Part shown: piece after piece, positions 1 through 5,620 of the stretch
Position numbering within the stretch: the first letter of the stretch is position 1
Layout: the number at the start of each line of letters is the position of its first letter
Origin: Bog-793 sp050014835
GTDB taxonomy: Bacteria > Actinomycetota > Acidimicrobiia > Acidimicrobiales > Bog-793
NCBI GenBank assembly: GCA_050014835.1
Contig: JBEKCO010000069.1
Coordinates: 1-7,143, forward strand
Direction: 5' to 3'
DNA length: 7,143 nt
The notes under the pieces: generated by a model
Databases searched by the model: none
Seen by the model: the letters and a program-made list of their open reading frames with translations, nothing else
Told to the model about the DNA's origin: nothing
Program-made: the position numbers and the translations under genes

Positions 1-256
1 CTTCGGACGCCCGGGAGAGGAGGTCGGTCTGCTGGCGCAAAGTCCGCTTCCGGAAGTTCTCAAACTCGGCCTGGAGCCGTTGGAGCGCGTCGAGGTACTC
101 GTCGCGCTCGGCGGTCACCCGCGTGCGCTCGTCCTCCACGTCAAAGAGGTCGCTCTCCTCCTCGGTCGGGACCTCGGCCGGACCGGCGTCGAATCCTTCG
201 CCGGTCGACGCCGGCGGTTCCCGCCCGGACCCGGCGACCGGGTCGTGACCGGTCAT
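1..256 (-). CDS. grpE: GrpE nucleotide exchange factor, N-terminal part
   Basis: GrpE is the cytosolic nucleotide exchange factor that releases ADP from DnaK and so resets the Hsp70 cycle. The gene starts at ATG 256 and runs off the left edge, leaving 85 codons. The first 45 or so residues are acidic and low in complexity, as is usual for GrpE N-termini. They lead into a charged helix with the family motif LQAEFENFRKR (about residues 63-73), which begins the long dimerisation coiled coil. The ATG overlaps the dnaK stop as ATGA, so translational coupling is likely; a short GAGG sits too close to the ATG to be an ideal ribosome site. The dnaK-grpE order is the usual actinobacterial one, and dnaJ and hspR would be expected next beyond the window. 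The identification rests on the motif and on position. Confidence 0.93.
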   Translation of the reverse strand, partial: MTGHDPVAGSGREPPASTGEGFDAGPAEVPTEEESDLFDVEDERTRVTAERDEYLDALQRLQAEFENFRKRTLRQQTDLLSRASE

Positions 257-2106
257 GCCTCGGAGGACCCTGCGTCGTCGACGATCTCGGCGTCAACGAC
301 CTCGTCGTCAGAAGGCGGGGTTCCCGCCGAGTCCGACGTGCCCCCGGATCCGGGGGTCGAGGCCTGGGCCGACGCCTGCTCGTACAGACGCTGGGCGAAG
401 GCCTGTGACGCCGACAAGAGCGCGTCGGACGCCGAGCGGATCGCCTCGACGTTCGTGCCGGCGAGGGCCTCCTTCAACCCCTTCAACGCCGACTCGACGC
501 GGTCCTTCTCGTCTCCGGTGAACTTCGGGCCTTCGTCTTTCAGAAGCTTCTCGGTGCGGTGGACGAGGGTGTCCGCCTGGTTGCGCGTCTCCGCCTCCTC
601 CTTGCGCCGGCGGTCGTCCGAGGCGTGCTGCTCCGCGTCGCGAACCATCCGCTCGATCTCGTCGCGGGGTAACGACGTCTGGCCGGTGATCGTCATCGAC
701 TGCTCCCGGCTGGTCGCGCGGTCCTTTGCGGAGACGTGCACGATGCCGTTCGCGTCGATGTCGAAGGTCACCTCGATCTGCGGGATGCCCTGGGGAGCGG
801 GAGGCAGGTCGACGAGCTGGAACTTGCCGAGCGTCTTGTTGTACATCGCCATCTCGCGCTCGCCCTGGAGGACGTGGATCTCGACGGACGGCTGGTTGTC
901 CTCCGCCGTCGTGAAGACCTCGGAGCGCTTGGTGGGGATCGTCGAGTTCCGCTCGATGAGACGGTGCATGATGCCGCCCTTCGTCTCGATCCCGAGGCTG
1001 AGCGGCGTCACGTCGAGGAGCAGGATGTCCTTCACCTCGCCCTTTAGGACTCCGGCCTGGATCGCCGCTCCGACCGCGACGACCTCGTCGGGGTTGACTC
1101 CCTTGTGCGCCTCCTTGCCGGACATCTCGTGGACGAGCTGCTGGACGGCGGGCATGCGCGTCGAGCCGCCGACCAGGATGACGTGATGGATGTCGGAGTT
1201 CGACACCCCGGCGTCTTTCATCGCCTGCTCGAACGGGCCGCGACACGCCTGGACGAGGTCCTCGGTGAGCTCCTCGAACTTCGCCCGCGTGAGCTTGAGG
1301 TCGAGGTGCTTCGGCCCTTCCGACGTGGCCGTGATGAACGGCAGGTTGATCGTCGTCTCCTGGACGGCAGAGAGCTCGATCTTCGCCTTCTCGGCGGCCT
1401 CCTTCAGCCTTTGCAGCGCCATCTTGTCGTTCGACAGGTCGACGCCCTCGGTGTCCTTGAACGACTTCACGAGCCAGTCGATGACCCGCTGATCCCAGTC
1501 GTCACCACCGAGGTGGGTGTTGCCCGACGTCGACTTGACCTCGAAGACGCCCTCGCCGATCTCGAGGATCGAGACGTCGAATGTCCCGCCGCCGAGGTCG
1601 AACACGAGGATCGTCTGGTCGGCGCCCTCCTTGTCGAGCCCGTAGGCGAGAGCGGCGGCCGTCGGCTCGTTGATGATCCGCAGCACCTCGAGCCCCGCGA
1701 TCTGCCCCGCTTCTTTCGTCGCGGTGCGTTGGGCGTCGTCGAAGTACGCCGGGACGGTGACCACGGCCTGACTCACCGAGTCACCGAGGAACGCCTCCGC
1801 GTCACGCTTCAACTTCTGCAGGATCCGGGCCGAGATCTCCTGCGCGGTGTAGGCCTTGCCGTCGATGTCGATCGTCCAGCTCGTGCCCATCTGCCGCTTC
1901 ACCGACCGGACGGTGCGGTCGGGGTTCGTGATCGCCTGACGCTTCGCGACCTCTCCGACGAGCACTTCGCCGGACTTCGCGAAGGCGACGACCGACGGGG
2001 TCGTACGACCCCCCTCGGCGTTGGGGATGACCGTTGGCTCGCCACCTTCGAGGACGCTGACCACCGAGTTCGTCGTCCCGAGGTCGATACCGACCGCCTT
2101 TGCCAT
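253..2106 (-). CDS. dnaK: Molecular chaperone DnaK (Hsp70)
   Basis: This is a 617-residue Hsp70, an ATP-driven cytosolic chaperone that folds new and stress-damaged proteins with DnaJ and GrpE. The nucleotide-binding domain covers about residues 1-358, with the phosphate-1 motif GIDLGTTNS (6-14), INEPTAAALAYG (145-156), the phosphate-2 motif FDLGGGTFDVS (169-179) and the adenosine motif ILVGGSTRMP (310-319). The conserved linker DILLLDVTPLSLGIET (360-375) leads to the substrate-binding beta domain (to about 475) and the helical lid. The tail ends in a DEVVDAEIVDD variant of the EEVVDAE motif. The nucleotide-binding domain appears to lack the extra segment found in Gram-negative DnaKs, which fits a Gram-positive host. 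I chose ATG 2106 because GGAGG lies 8 bases upstream. An in-frame GTG at 2121 would add five residues but would place that ribosome site inside the gene. The stop overlaps the grpE start. Confidence 0.98.
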   Translation of the reverse strand: MAKAVGIDLGTTNSVVSVLEGGEPTVIPNAEGGRTTPSVVAFAKSGEVLVGEVAKRQAITNPDRTVRSVKRQMGTSWTIDIDGKAYTAQEISARILQKLKRDAEAFLGDSVSQAVVTVPAYFDDAQRTATKEAGQIAGLEVLRIINEPTAAALAYGLDKEGADQTILVFDLGGGTFDVSILEIGEGVFEVKSTSGNTHLGGDDWDQRVIDWLVKSFKDTEGVDLSNDKMALQRLKEAAEKAKIELSAVQETTINLPFITATSEGPKHLDLKLTRAKFEELTEDLVQACRGPFEQAMKDAGVSNSDIHHVILVGGSTRMPAVQQLVHEMSGKEAHKGVNPDEVVAVGAAIQAGVLKGEVKDILLLDVTPLSLGIETKGGIMHRLIERNSTIPTKRSEVFTTAEDNQPSVEIHVLQGEREMAMYNKTLGKFQLVDLPPAPQGIPQIEVTFDIDANGIVHVSAKDRATSREQSMTITGQTSLPRDEIERMVRDAEQHASDDRRRKEEAETRNQADTLVHRTEKLLKDEGPKFTGDEKDRVESALKGLKEALAGTNVEAIRSASDALLSASQAFAQRLYEQASAQASTPGSGGTSDSAGTPPSDDEVVDAEIVDDAGSSEA

Positions 2107-2184
2107 TCGTCCTGCCTCCACTCTGTGTGATGTCCTGTCCGGTCGCCCTGCGGTCTCGCGACCACAGGCCGACAGATCTGTTGA

Positions 2185-2206
2185 CTTGCACTATAGCAAA
2201 TCTAAG
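2185..2206. promoter_or_regulatory. Possible degenerate HspR (HAIR-like) operator over the dnaK -10 region
   Basis: An imperfect inverted repeat covers the -10 box: CTTGCAC at 2185-2191 and ATCTAAG at 2200-2206. The actinobacterial HAIR consensus bound by HspR is CTTGAGT-N7-ACTCAAG. Here the outer CTTG and AAG are kept, the inner bases differ, and the spacer is 8 rather than 7. Placement is right for a repressor site, but sequence agreement is weak. No CIRCE element is present. Confidence 0.25.
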
Positions 2207-2220
2207 TGGCTAGTTGTCAA
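2190..2220 (-). promoter_or_regulatory. Promoter of the dnaK-grpE operon
   Basis: Read on the minus strand, a perfect -35 box TTGACA (2215-2220) is followed after 19 bases by TATAGT (2190-2195). A TG one base upstream of TATAGT makes an extended -10 (TGCTATAGT). The AT-rich patch stands out from its GC-rich surroundings. The predicted start near 2183 leaves a leader of about 75 bases before dnaK. The 19-base spacer is longer than ideal, which the extended -10 could offset. The position and boxes are seen; activity is inferred. Confidence 0.6.
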
Positions 2221-2414
2221 CTTTGGCGCCCCGAAGATAGCTCCTACTCACAGGCACACCCCGGAGCGGGCGGTTCCCCCCGCCAGTTGACGCCCTTCGG
2301 ACACCGGGCGCCACCGGACGCCGGGCCCGCGGCCTCGCGTTCCCCGGGTGCCGGCGCGGCGGCGGAGCCGGCCGAACCTCGGCGGCGTCCCTGCATCGGT
2401 CGGGCCGCGGTCGC
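2221..2414. other. GC-rich intergenic stretch between dnaK and gpmA
   Basis: This stretch lies between the divergent dnaK and gpmA promoters. It becomes extremely G/C-rich, with repeated cgg and gcc runs. I see no reading frame with a ribosome site or a recognisable product, no RNA gene and no clear terminator. The short open frames here look like chance products of high GC. Confidence 0.5.
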
Positions 2415-2420
2415 TACCCT
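2415..2420 (+). promoter_or_regulatory. -10 box of gpmA, implying a leaderless mRNA
   Basis: TACCCT fits the actinobacterial -10 pattern TANNNT and ends six bases before the GTG start of gpmA. Transcription beginning about seven bases after the box would start on the start codon itself. No purine-rich ribosome site is present upstream, which agrees with leaderless translation. I find no good -35 box. Confidence 0.45.
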
Positions 2421-2426
2421 GAGCCG

Positions 2427-3170
2427 GTGCGCACCCTCGTGATCATCCGCCACGGCGAGAGCCTGTGGAACGCCTCGAACCTTTTCACCGGCTGGACCGA
2501 CGTCGACCTGTCACCGAAGGGCGAGGACGAGGCCCGGGCCGCCGGGGCGTTGCTCGCCGCGGAACCCGGCCTCGTCATCGACGTTGTCCACACCTCCGTG
2601 CTGACCCGCGCCGTCCACACGAGCGACCTCGCCCTCGCCGTCGCCGGCCGCAGCTACCTCCCGGTCCGGCGTCACTGGCGCCTGAACGAGCGCCACTACG
2701 GCCGCCTCCAGGGAATGAACAAGAAGGAGGCATCGGAGCGATTCGGCCCGGACCAGGTGAAGGCGTGGCGCCGCGGCTACCTCACCCCGCCCGACCCGGT
2801 GCCCCTCGACGACCCGAACCACCCGGTGAACGACCCCCGCTACGCCGACGTCCCCCCGGACGCCCTCCCAGGATCGGAGTGCCTCGCCGACGTCGTGCGC
2901 CGGCTCGTCCCGTACTACGAGGACCGAATCGGCAAGGACCTCCTCGAGGGTCGCACGGTCCTCGTCGTCGCCCACGGCAACAGCCTGCGGGCGCTCGCCA
3001 AGTACATCGAGCACATCAGCGACGACGACATCGTCGATCTCGACATCCCGACGGGCGTACCCCGCGTCTACGAGCTCGACGACCGCCTGCACCTCGTCTC
3101 GGCCCGCTACCTCGGTGACCCCGAGGCGATCCGGCGCGCGGCCGAGGCCGTCGCCCGCCAGGCGGGCTGA
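2427..3170 (+). CDS. gpmA: 2,3-bisphosphoglycerate-dependent phosphoglycerate mutase
   Basis: This cytosolic enzyme interconverts 3-phosphoglycerate and 2-phosphoglycerate in glycolysis and gluconeogenesis, using a phosphohistidine primed by 2,3-bisphosphoglycerate. At 247 residues it matches the usual family length of about 250. The histidine phosphatase motif LVIIRHGESLWN opens the protein, with catalytic His9. Other active-site residues are Arg61, Glu88 in LNERHYGRLQGMNK, and His183 in VAHGNSLRAL. The NLFTGWTDVDLSPKG and IPTGVPRVYELDD motifs are typical of the dPGM type and separate it from short phosphatases of the same superfamily. The GTG start is fixed by the conserved N-terminus; it has no ribosome site and appears leaderless. 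The gene stands alone and converges on dcd with a 35-base gap. Confidence 0.97.
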   Translation: MRTLVIIRHGESLWNASNLFTGWTDVDLSPKGEDEARAAGALLAAEPGLVIDVVHTSVLTRAVHTSDLALAVAGRSYLPVRRHWRLNERHYGRLQGMNKKEASERFGPDQVKAWRRGYLTPPDPVPLDDPNHPVNDPRYADVPPDALPGSECLADVVRRLVPYYEDRIGKDLLEGRTVLVVAHGNSLRALAKYIEHISDDDIVDLDIPTGVPRVYELDDRLHLVSARYLGDPEAIRRAAEAVARQAG

Positions 3171-3186
3171 ACCGGGCCGACCCGCC
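3161..3186. terminator. Possible bidirectional hairpin between gpmA and dcd
   Basis: GGCGGG (3161-3166) can pair with CCCGCC (3181-3186) around a 14-base loop that spans the gpmA stop. A second short stem, GCCGC with GCGGC (3200-3204 and 3209-3213), overlaps the dcd stop. Neither has a T tract. In GC-rich DNA such stems arise easily, so a terminator role is only suggested by the convergent layout. Confidence 0.25.
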
Positions 3187-3205
3187 GGGCCCCGGGACTG
3201 CCGCC

Positions 3206-3784
3206 TCAGCGGCGGGGCTCGTCGCGGAAGTTCTCGAAGTAGCGGCTCGGCGTCGGGCCGCGCTGGTTCTGGTACTTCGATCCGAGCGACGCGGATCCGT
3301 AGGGCCTCTCGGCCGGCGACGTCATCCTGAGGAAACTGACCTGACCGATCTTCATCCCCGGGTAGACGGTGATCGGCAGGCTCGCGACGTTCGAAAGCTC
3401 GAGGGTGAGATACCCGTCAAAGCCCGGGTCGACGAACCCCGCGGTCGAGTGGATGAGGAGACCGAGCCGCCCGAGCCCCGACTTGCCCTCGAGGCGCCCG
3501 ACGAGATCGTCCGCGAGCGCCACGCGCTCGAGCGTCGAACCGAGCACGAACTCCCCGGGGTGCAGGATCAACGACTCGTCACCACCGATCTCGACGAGCT
3601 CGGTAAGCGACTCCTGGTTCTTTTTCACGTCGATGACGCGGGCCGTGTGGCTCCGGAACACCCGGAAGTAACGATCGACGTGGAGGTCAACCGACGAGGG
3701 CTGGATGGCGGCCTCGTCGAGCGGGTCGATGACGATACGACCCGCGGCGAGCTCCTCGCGGATGGACCTGTCGGAAAGGATCAT
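3206..3784 (-). CDS. dcd: dCTP deaminase, probably the bifunctional dUMP-forming type
   Basis: Dcd deaminates dCTP as a step toward dUMP and then dTTP, and acts in the cytosol as a trimer. The 192-residue protein is full length. Family residues are visible: Ser102 and Arg106 in EGKSGLGRLGL, Ala115, and the catalytic Glu129 in LTLELSN. The C-terminal QNQRGPTPSR nucleotide-lid motif is also intact. The STAGFVDPGF segment (113-122) resembles the mycobacterial enzyme, which both deaminates dCTP and removes pyrophosphate to give dUMP, and differs from the TAHRIDPGW of the E. coli deaminase-only enzyme. The bifunctional assignment is therefore inferred from similarity. One oddity is Gly103, where the enzymes I recall have a second serine (KSS). 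The start is the conserved MILSDRSI. No ribosome site is obvious, and a TATCGT box lies 11 bases upstream. Confidence 0.96.
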   Translation of the reverse strand: MILSDRSIREELAAGRIVIDPLDEAAIQPSSVDLHVDRYFRVFRSHTARVIDVKKNQESLTELVEIGGDESLILHPGEFVLGSTLERVALADDLVGRLEGKSGLGRLGLLIHSTAGFVDPGFDGYLTLELSNVASLPITVYPGMKIGQVSFLRMTSPAERPYGSASLGSKYQNQRGPTPSRYFENFRDEPRR

Positions 3785-3795
3785 CTTCGGATCGC

Positions 3796-3801
3796 ACGAT
3801 A
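3796..3801 (-). promoter_or_regulatory. Possible -10 box of dcd
   Basis: Read on the minus strand, TATCGT fits TANNNT and ends 11 bases before the dcd ATG. That would give a leader of about five bases, too short for a ribosome site. None is seen, so the mRNA may be nearly leaderless. No matching -35 box is evident. Confidence 0.3.
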
Positions 3802-3866
3802 CAGTGACGGCGGCGACTTGGCGGGTTCCAGGTCGCGAAAGCGGCGTTGGTCGCCCAAGTGGCCAC

Positions 3867-3937
3867 GCGGGCGTAGTTCAGCGGCAGAACATCAGCTTCC
3901 CAAGCTGAGAACGCGAGTTCGATTCTCGTCGCCCGCT
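3867..3937 (+). tRNA. tRNA-Gly (anticodon CCC)
   Basis: The sequence folds into a complete cloverleaf. The acceptor stem is GCGGGCG (3867-3873) with CGCCCGC (3930-3936). The D stem is GTTC/GAAC. The anticodon stem TCAGC/GCTGA encloses TTCCCAA, with anticodon CCC at 3899-3901 reading GGG. A four-base variable loop follows. The T arm is GCGAG/CTCGT around TTCGATT and contains one G-T pair. Position 73 is T, and the 3' CCA is not encoded. The gene diverges from dcd. tRNA genes often serve as integration sites, but I see no second copy of its 3' end in the window. Confidence 0.96.
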
Positions 3938-4119
3938 CGCTCAATTGTCGCTCTTTTGCGCTGGTCAGATCGTTTTCCACAAGCGCCCGTGACTAACTCT
4001 GGTGTTTTTTGCGACCTGGGATTACGCGCCCGATCGCGCCCGGATCGCGCCCAAGATTTCGGGCTCGTTTTCGTGCTCGGCCACAAGACTGGGGAAGCGC
4101 CGCCAGAGCGGTCTCTCGT

Positions 4120-4127
4120 TGACCTGA
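4120..4127 (+). repeat. Target site duplication, left copy
   Basis: TGACCTGA directly abuts the left inverted repeat and is repeated exactly at 6603-6610 directly outside the right inverted repeat. Eight bases is the duplication length expected of IS1595-family transposition. Confidence 0.93.
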
Positions 4128-4152
4128 GGTAATTATCCCTTGACAGTAGGTA
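4128..4152 (+). repeat. Left terminal inverted repeat
   Basis: This 25-bp repeat begins GGTAATTATCCC and ends TTGACAGTAGGTA. It is an exact reverse complement of 6578-6602, and identity stops at the next base. The inner half contains a TTGACA hexamer that can act as a -35 box facing into the element. Confidence 0.96.
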
Positions 4153-4168
4153 CATTGCCAGATACACT
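4140..4168 (+). promoter_or_regulatory. Passenger operon promoter, -35 inside the inverted repeat
   Basis: A perfect -35 TTGACA (4140-4145) lies within the left inverted repeat. After the optimal 17 bases comes TACACT (4163-4168), a fair -10 box. Transcription would start near 4175, giving a leader of about 28 bases that contains the GAGGGG ribosome site at 4191-4196. The element thus seems to carry its own promoter for the cargo. Confidence 0.65.
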
Positions 4169-4202
4169 GATCCCTAGCCGTACCGATGGTGAGGGGACAG
4201 AC

Positions 4203-5201
4203 ATGACCGCCGACGATCCGCGACCGAGCACAACTGACGATTCCCCAGTTCAATCGCCCCCCCTACAGGAGGCCCCCCCAAGGGAGAAGTCGATCAGCGA
4301 GGTGCCCCTTGACGAACTTGAGGACCTAGACGAGATTGGGCGACGCCTTGATGAGGCTGTCAGCAAGCTTTCACTTGCACTAGGAACTCCTTGCTTCCCG
4401 CTGTTCCTTGATGAACTTGATACGGACACCGTGGACGACGTGTTCGACCAGCTTCGCAAACGCCACGCGGTGGATTCCCCCTGTCTCCACGTGATCCTGG
4501 ATTCGGCCGGTGGTGACATTCATTCCGCGTACAACCTGTCGCTGTTGCTCCGTCGTTATGCCACTAGCGAGTTGACCTTCATCGTGCCAAGGTGGGCCAA
4601 GAGTGCCGCGACCCTCCTCGCGCTTAGCGGCGATCGCATCCTTATGACTCCCGTCGCCGAGCTTGGTCCCGTTGATCCGCAGATAACGGCAATCAATCCA
4701 TTGGAAAGGCGGGTTGAACATTTCTCGCCTCTGAATATTGAGGCGACCCTCCAGCTCATTCGTGACGAATACACCTCTGGCGAGAGCCGAGTCGCTGATG
4801 GGTTGATGGAAAAGCTTCAGTTTCCCTTGACCTTAGGGAGCTTCAAGGCATCGCTTGAGGTTGGCAAAGAATATCTAAGACGCATCTTCCGTTCGCGGAT
4901 GCTCAAGGATAGTTCAGAAGAGCAAATCTGGAAGACCGCCGAACGGTTCGTTGAGGGATATTCAGATCACGGATTCGTAATTGACTGCACAGAACTTCAA
5001 AGCATGGGTCTCCGCGTAGAGGAACTAGCGGGAGCACAACTAGACTACGTTTGGGAAGTCCATCAAATGAACAAGAGAAAAGAGGCAGTCAAGCGAGCGG
5101 AGCAGCGAGAAGAAATGCAGAAACGTATACGCCAACTGCCGCCGGAATTAGTGGTAGATCGCCAGCCAACCGATCAGCACATAAATGGAGACCGTCCATG
5201 A
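4203..5201 (+). CDS. ClpP/SppA-like serine protease, SDH_sah (DUF114) type, transposon passenger
   Basis: The 332-residue protein appears to be a serine peptidase of the ClpP/crotonase superfamily, closest to the serine dehydrogenase proteinase family (SDH_sah). An acidic, proline-rich N-terminus (1-50) is followed by the core. HVILDSAGGDIHSAYNLSLL (96-115) has the glycine-rich oxyanion segment. WAKSAATLLALSGDRILM (131-148) holds the likely nucleophile Ser134. AELGPVDPQI (152-161) includes Asp159. GYSDHGFVID (252-261) holds His256, a candidate for the family His. The triad is inferred by family analogy. The C-terminus (289-311) is highly charged and may be a coiled coil. No signal peptide or membrane helix is seen, so it is probably cytosolic, unlike many relatives. 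ATG 4203 has GAGGGG six bases upstream; an in-frame TTG inside the inverted repeat is unlikely. The stop overlaps the next start. The substrate is unknown. Confidence 0.85.
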   Translation: MTADDPRPSTTDDSPVQSPPLQEAPPREKSISEVPLDELEDLDEIGRRLDEAVSKLSLALGTPCFPLFLDELDTDTVDDVFDQLRKRHAVDSPCLHVILDSAGGDIHSAYNLSLLLRRYATSELTFIVPRWAKSAATLLALSGDRILMTPVAELGPVDPQITAINPLERRVEHFSPLNIEATLQLIRDEYTSGESRVADGLMEKLQFPLTLGSFKASLEVGKEYLRRIFRSRMLKDSSEEQIWKTAERFVEGYSDHGFVIDCTELQSMGLRVEELAGAQLDYVWEVHQMNKRKEAVKRAEQREEMQKRIRQLPPELVVDRQPTDQHINGDRP

Positions 5202-5443
5202 CGATGGAAGTGAGCGAAGAAAATCGACTTGATATCGCTACCAGAGTCGCTTACGCGCTCCTGCGCCAATCAGGTCATCTCTCCCTAGAGGAAATTGAAG
5301 CTATTCCCATTGTGTTGGATCGTGACGAAGCGCTAAGCATCGAAGCTCGCTTGCTGCAAGTAGCCGATCTACGCGAAGAGACCCTGCGAGATCGTCGCAT
5401 CAACAACAATCGAGTGATTGTCTTCGATCCCGAGAGTCGTTAG
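5198..5443 (+). CDS. Small protein of unknown function (81 residues), coupled to the protease
   Basis: I do not recognise this family. The protein begins MTMEVSEENRLDIATRV and has a predicted amphipathic helix near residues 10-25. A LSLEEIEAIPIVL segment (28-40) and an acidic helical stretch (43-66) follow. It ends in a basic turn and a short hydrophobic strand, RVIVFDPESR. It is rich in Glu, Arg and Leu and has no cysteine, signal peptide or membrane segment. ATG 5198 overlaps the protease stop as ATGA, and GGAG lies seven bases upstream. A second ATG at 5204 is a less likely start. Tight coupling suggests the two products act together or need a fixed ratio. An adaptor, inhibitor or substrate of the protease are all possible, and none is shown by the sequence. 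Confidence 0.75.
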   Translation: MTMEVSEENRLDIATRVAYALLRQSGHLSLEEIEAIPIVLDRDEALSIEARLLQVADLREETLRDRRINNNRVIVFDPESR

Positions 5444-5455
5444 AGGTCAACGACG

Positions 5456-5620
5456 ATGGTGCGCGGAGGTAAACCAGACAAGGCGAAGGCGGGGGATATC
5501 TCCTCGACTCATTCCGCTGAGTTCACGCGTACCTCGTTTTTTTCTGCACTTTACAAGGTGAGTCGCAAGCCGATCAGTAAGCAAAAGGTCCGGACAGCGA
5601 AACGTGCTCCAGAAGGCTAA
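5456..5620 (+). CDS. Possible small basic protein (54 residues), third passenger gene
   Basis: I do not recognise this sequence. The open frame starts at ATG 5456, 12 bases after the preceding stop, with AGAGG at 5442-5446 as a plausible though slightly distant ribosome site. The product is strongly basic: KPDKAKAGD near the N-terminus, a small hydrophobic middle (TSFFSALYKV, residues 26-35) and a Lys/Arg-rich C-terminus. This could suit binding to nucleic acid or to the acidic 81-residue protein, which is speculation. Its last 47 bases overlap the end of the transposase gene on the opposite strand. In favour are the operon position and ribosome site; against are the short length and the overlap. 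It may be a chance frame. Confidence 0.4.
   Translation: MVRGGKPDKAKAGDISSTHSAEFTRTSFFSALYKVSRKPISKQKVRTAKRAPEG

Noticed and set aside
2107..2121. dnaK starting five codons earlier at GTG 2121.
   Set aside because: The GGAGG ribosome site for ATG 2106 lies within those codons, and DnaK proteins normally begin close to MAKAVGIDLG.
1105..2130. Long open frame on the plus strand opposite dnaK, and other long frames within 80-1246.
   Set aside because: They are mirror products of GC-rich codon bias in dnaK, with repetitive Arg, Leu, Val and Asp composition and no family motifs.
2181..2220. A CIRCE (HrcA) operator upstream of dnaK.
   Set aside because: The TTAGCACTC-N9-GAGTGCTAA pattern is absent.
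3918..3937. tRNA-Gly 3' end as an attachment site for an integrated island.
   Set aside because: No direct copy of the tRNA 3' end and no integrase gene are visible in the window; the nearby element is a transposon with its own target duplication.
4017..4056. Short direct repeat GATCGCGCCC occurring twice in tandem downstream of the tRNA.
   Set aside because: Only two copies are present in GC-rich DNA; this is too little to call an array, an iteron set or a CRISPR.
4140..4202. A longer protease starting at the in-frame TTG at 4140.
   Set aside because: That codon is part of the TTGACA box in the inverted repeat and would precede the predicted transcription start. ATG 4203 has a good ribosome site.
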